DNA of 44,880 nucleotides from Leeia aquatica (GTDB taxonomy: Bacteria; Pseudomonadota; Gammaproteobacteria; Burkholderiales; Leeiaceae), in contig NZ_JABAIM010000004.1 of NCBI RefSeq assembly GCF_012641365.1, positions 287,663 through 332,542 of the forward strand, written 5' to 3'. The position numbers and the translations under genes were made by a program. Numbering within the stretch: the first letter of the stretch is position 1; the number at the start of each line of letters is the position of its first letter. Positions 44,739 to 44,880 of the stretch are shown in pieces. Below the pieces are notes generated by a model. The model saw only the letters and a program-made list of their open reading frames with translations, ran no database searches and was not told where the DNA came from.

Positions 44739-44767
44739 TTGACGACCTTGGCCGGTGTGCGTATAGT
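44739..44767 (+). promoter_or_regulatory. Strong sigma-70 promoter of an rRNA operon
   Basis: TTGACG (44739-44744) and TATAGT (44762-44767) are separated by exactly 17 bases; each matches its consensus at five of six bases. Transcription would start near 44774. A-rich sequence lies upstream. About 75 bases downstream is the rrn boxA, which identifies the operon. Confidence 0.85.
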
Positions 44768-44834
44768 TCGCATCTCTGCTGCTGACGCAGACGACGAAAC
44801 GAAGCGAAAAGCTGCTGAGTTTAGCGAAGTCTGA

Positions 44835-44880
44835 AGTTGGTTGCAACTGCTCTTTAACAAATAAACAGCCGATAAGTGTG
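44835..44880 (+). ncRNA. 5' leader of a 16S rRNA precursor (boxB-like hairpin, boxA)
   Basis: A small hairpin AGTTG-GTTG-CAACT (44835-44848) is followed directly by TGCTCTTTAACAA (44848-44860), the rRNA antitermination boxA bound by NusB and S10. ACAGCCGATAAGTGTG (44865-44880) is typical of betaproteobacterial sequence before 16S rRNA. The same boxA can also occur in the 16S-23S spacer, but the strong promoter just upstream argues for the 16S leader. The mature 16S gene is outside the window. Confidence 0.85.

Noticed and set aside
44376-44834. Open frame of 152 codons running from purD antisense into the rRNA leader
   Set aside because: It crosses the purD start region, the rRNA promoter and leader, and resembles no protein.

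Overview
The window looks like chromosomal core sequence of a GC-rich betaproteobacterium, most likely of the order Neisseriales (Chromobacteriaceae or a close family). This rests on gene order and protein resemblance: dusB-fis-purH, folK-deoxynucleoside kinase-panB-panC, glyQ-glyS-gmhB-plsC, a DUF971 gene before ubiE-ubiJ-ubiB, phoB-phoR, and a betaproteobacterial 16S rRNA leader at the right edge. No database search was possible, so the species is not named. I saw no insertion sequence, prophage, CRISPR array, tRNA gene or integration scar.

Layout. 1-3107 is a leftward block: a truncated HAD phosphatase, purH, fis and dusB. 3392-9068 is a rightward block: purB, pcnB, folK, a deoxynucleoside kinase, panB and panC. 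9078-9521 is a lone type IV pilin on the minus strand behind a very good sigma-54 promoter. 9689-16031 is an iron-acquisition island: a PchR-like AraC regulator divergent from a FetA/FrpB-like TonB receptor, a DUF2218 protein and a complete FecBCD-type ABC importer, with candidate regulator and Fur sites between the divergent genes. 16221-20263 holds a VirK/DUF535 protein, ribA, an unusual cytochrome c and the NAD(P)HX repair enzyme. 20397-27599 is glyQ-glyS-gmhB, a bacterial phospholipid-scramblase-like gene, plsC, a YgjP-type metalloprotein, an oppositely oriented lipoprotein peptidase and gloA.

27580-31748 holds an orphan PAS histidine kinase and phoR-phoB, with a near-perfect Pho box in front of phoB. 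31904-35465 is the ubiquinone cluster (DUF971, ubiE, ubiJ, ubiB) with an SMR efflux gene set tightly between ubiE and ubiJ. 35562-38572 has an orphan solute-binding protein, a receiver protein with an RsbW-like ATPase domain, and a VanZ-family membrane protein. 38551-44509 runs leftward: msrQ, msrP, prfA, hemA, tsaC and purD. The last ~140 bases hold a strong rRNA promoter and boxA; the 16S gene itself lies beyond the window.

Nothing here is clearly a new defence or mobile system. The best leads are the DUF2218-containing iron importer and its control region, the scramblase-like gene among lipid genes, the cytochrome c fused to a cysteine-less molybdopterin-type domain, and the receiver/RsbW-like protein without visible partners. 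Many starts given here were moved downstream of the longest reading frame because of ribosome-binding-site position or family length; doubtful ones are flagged.
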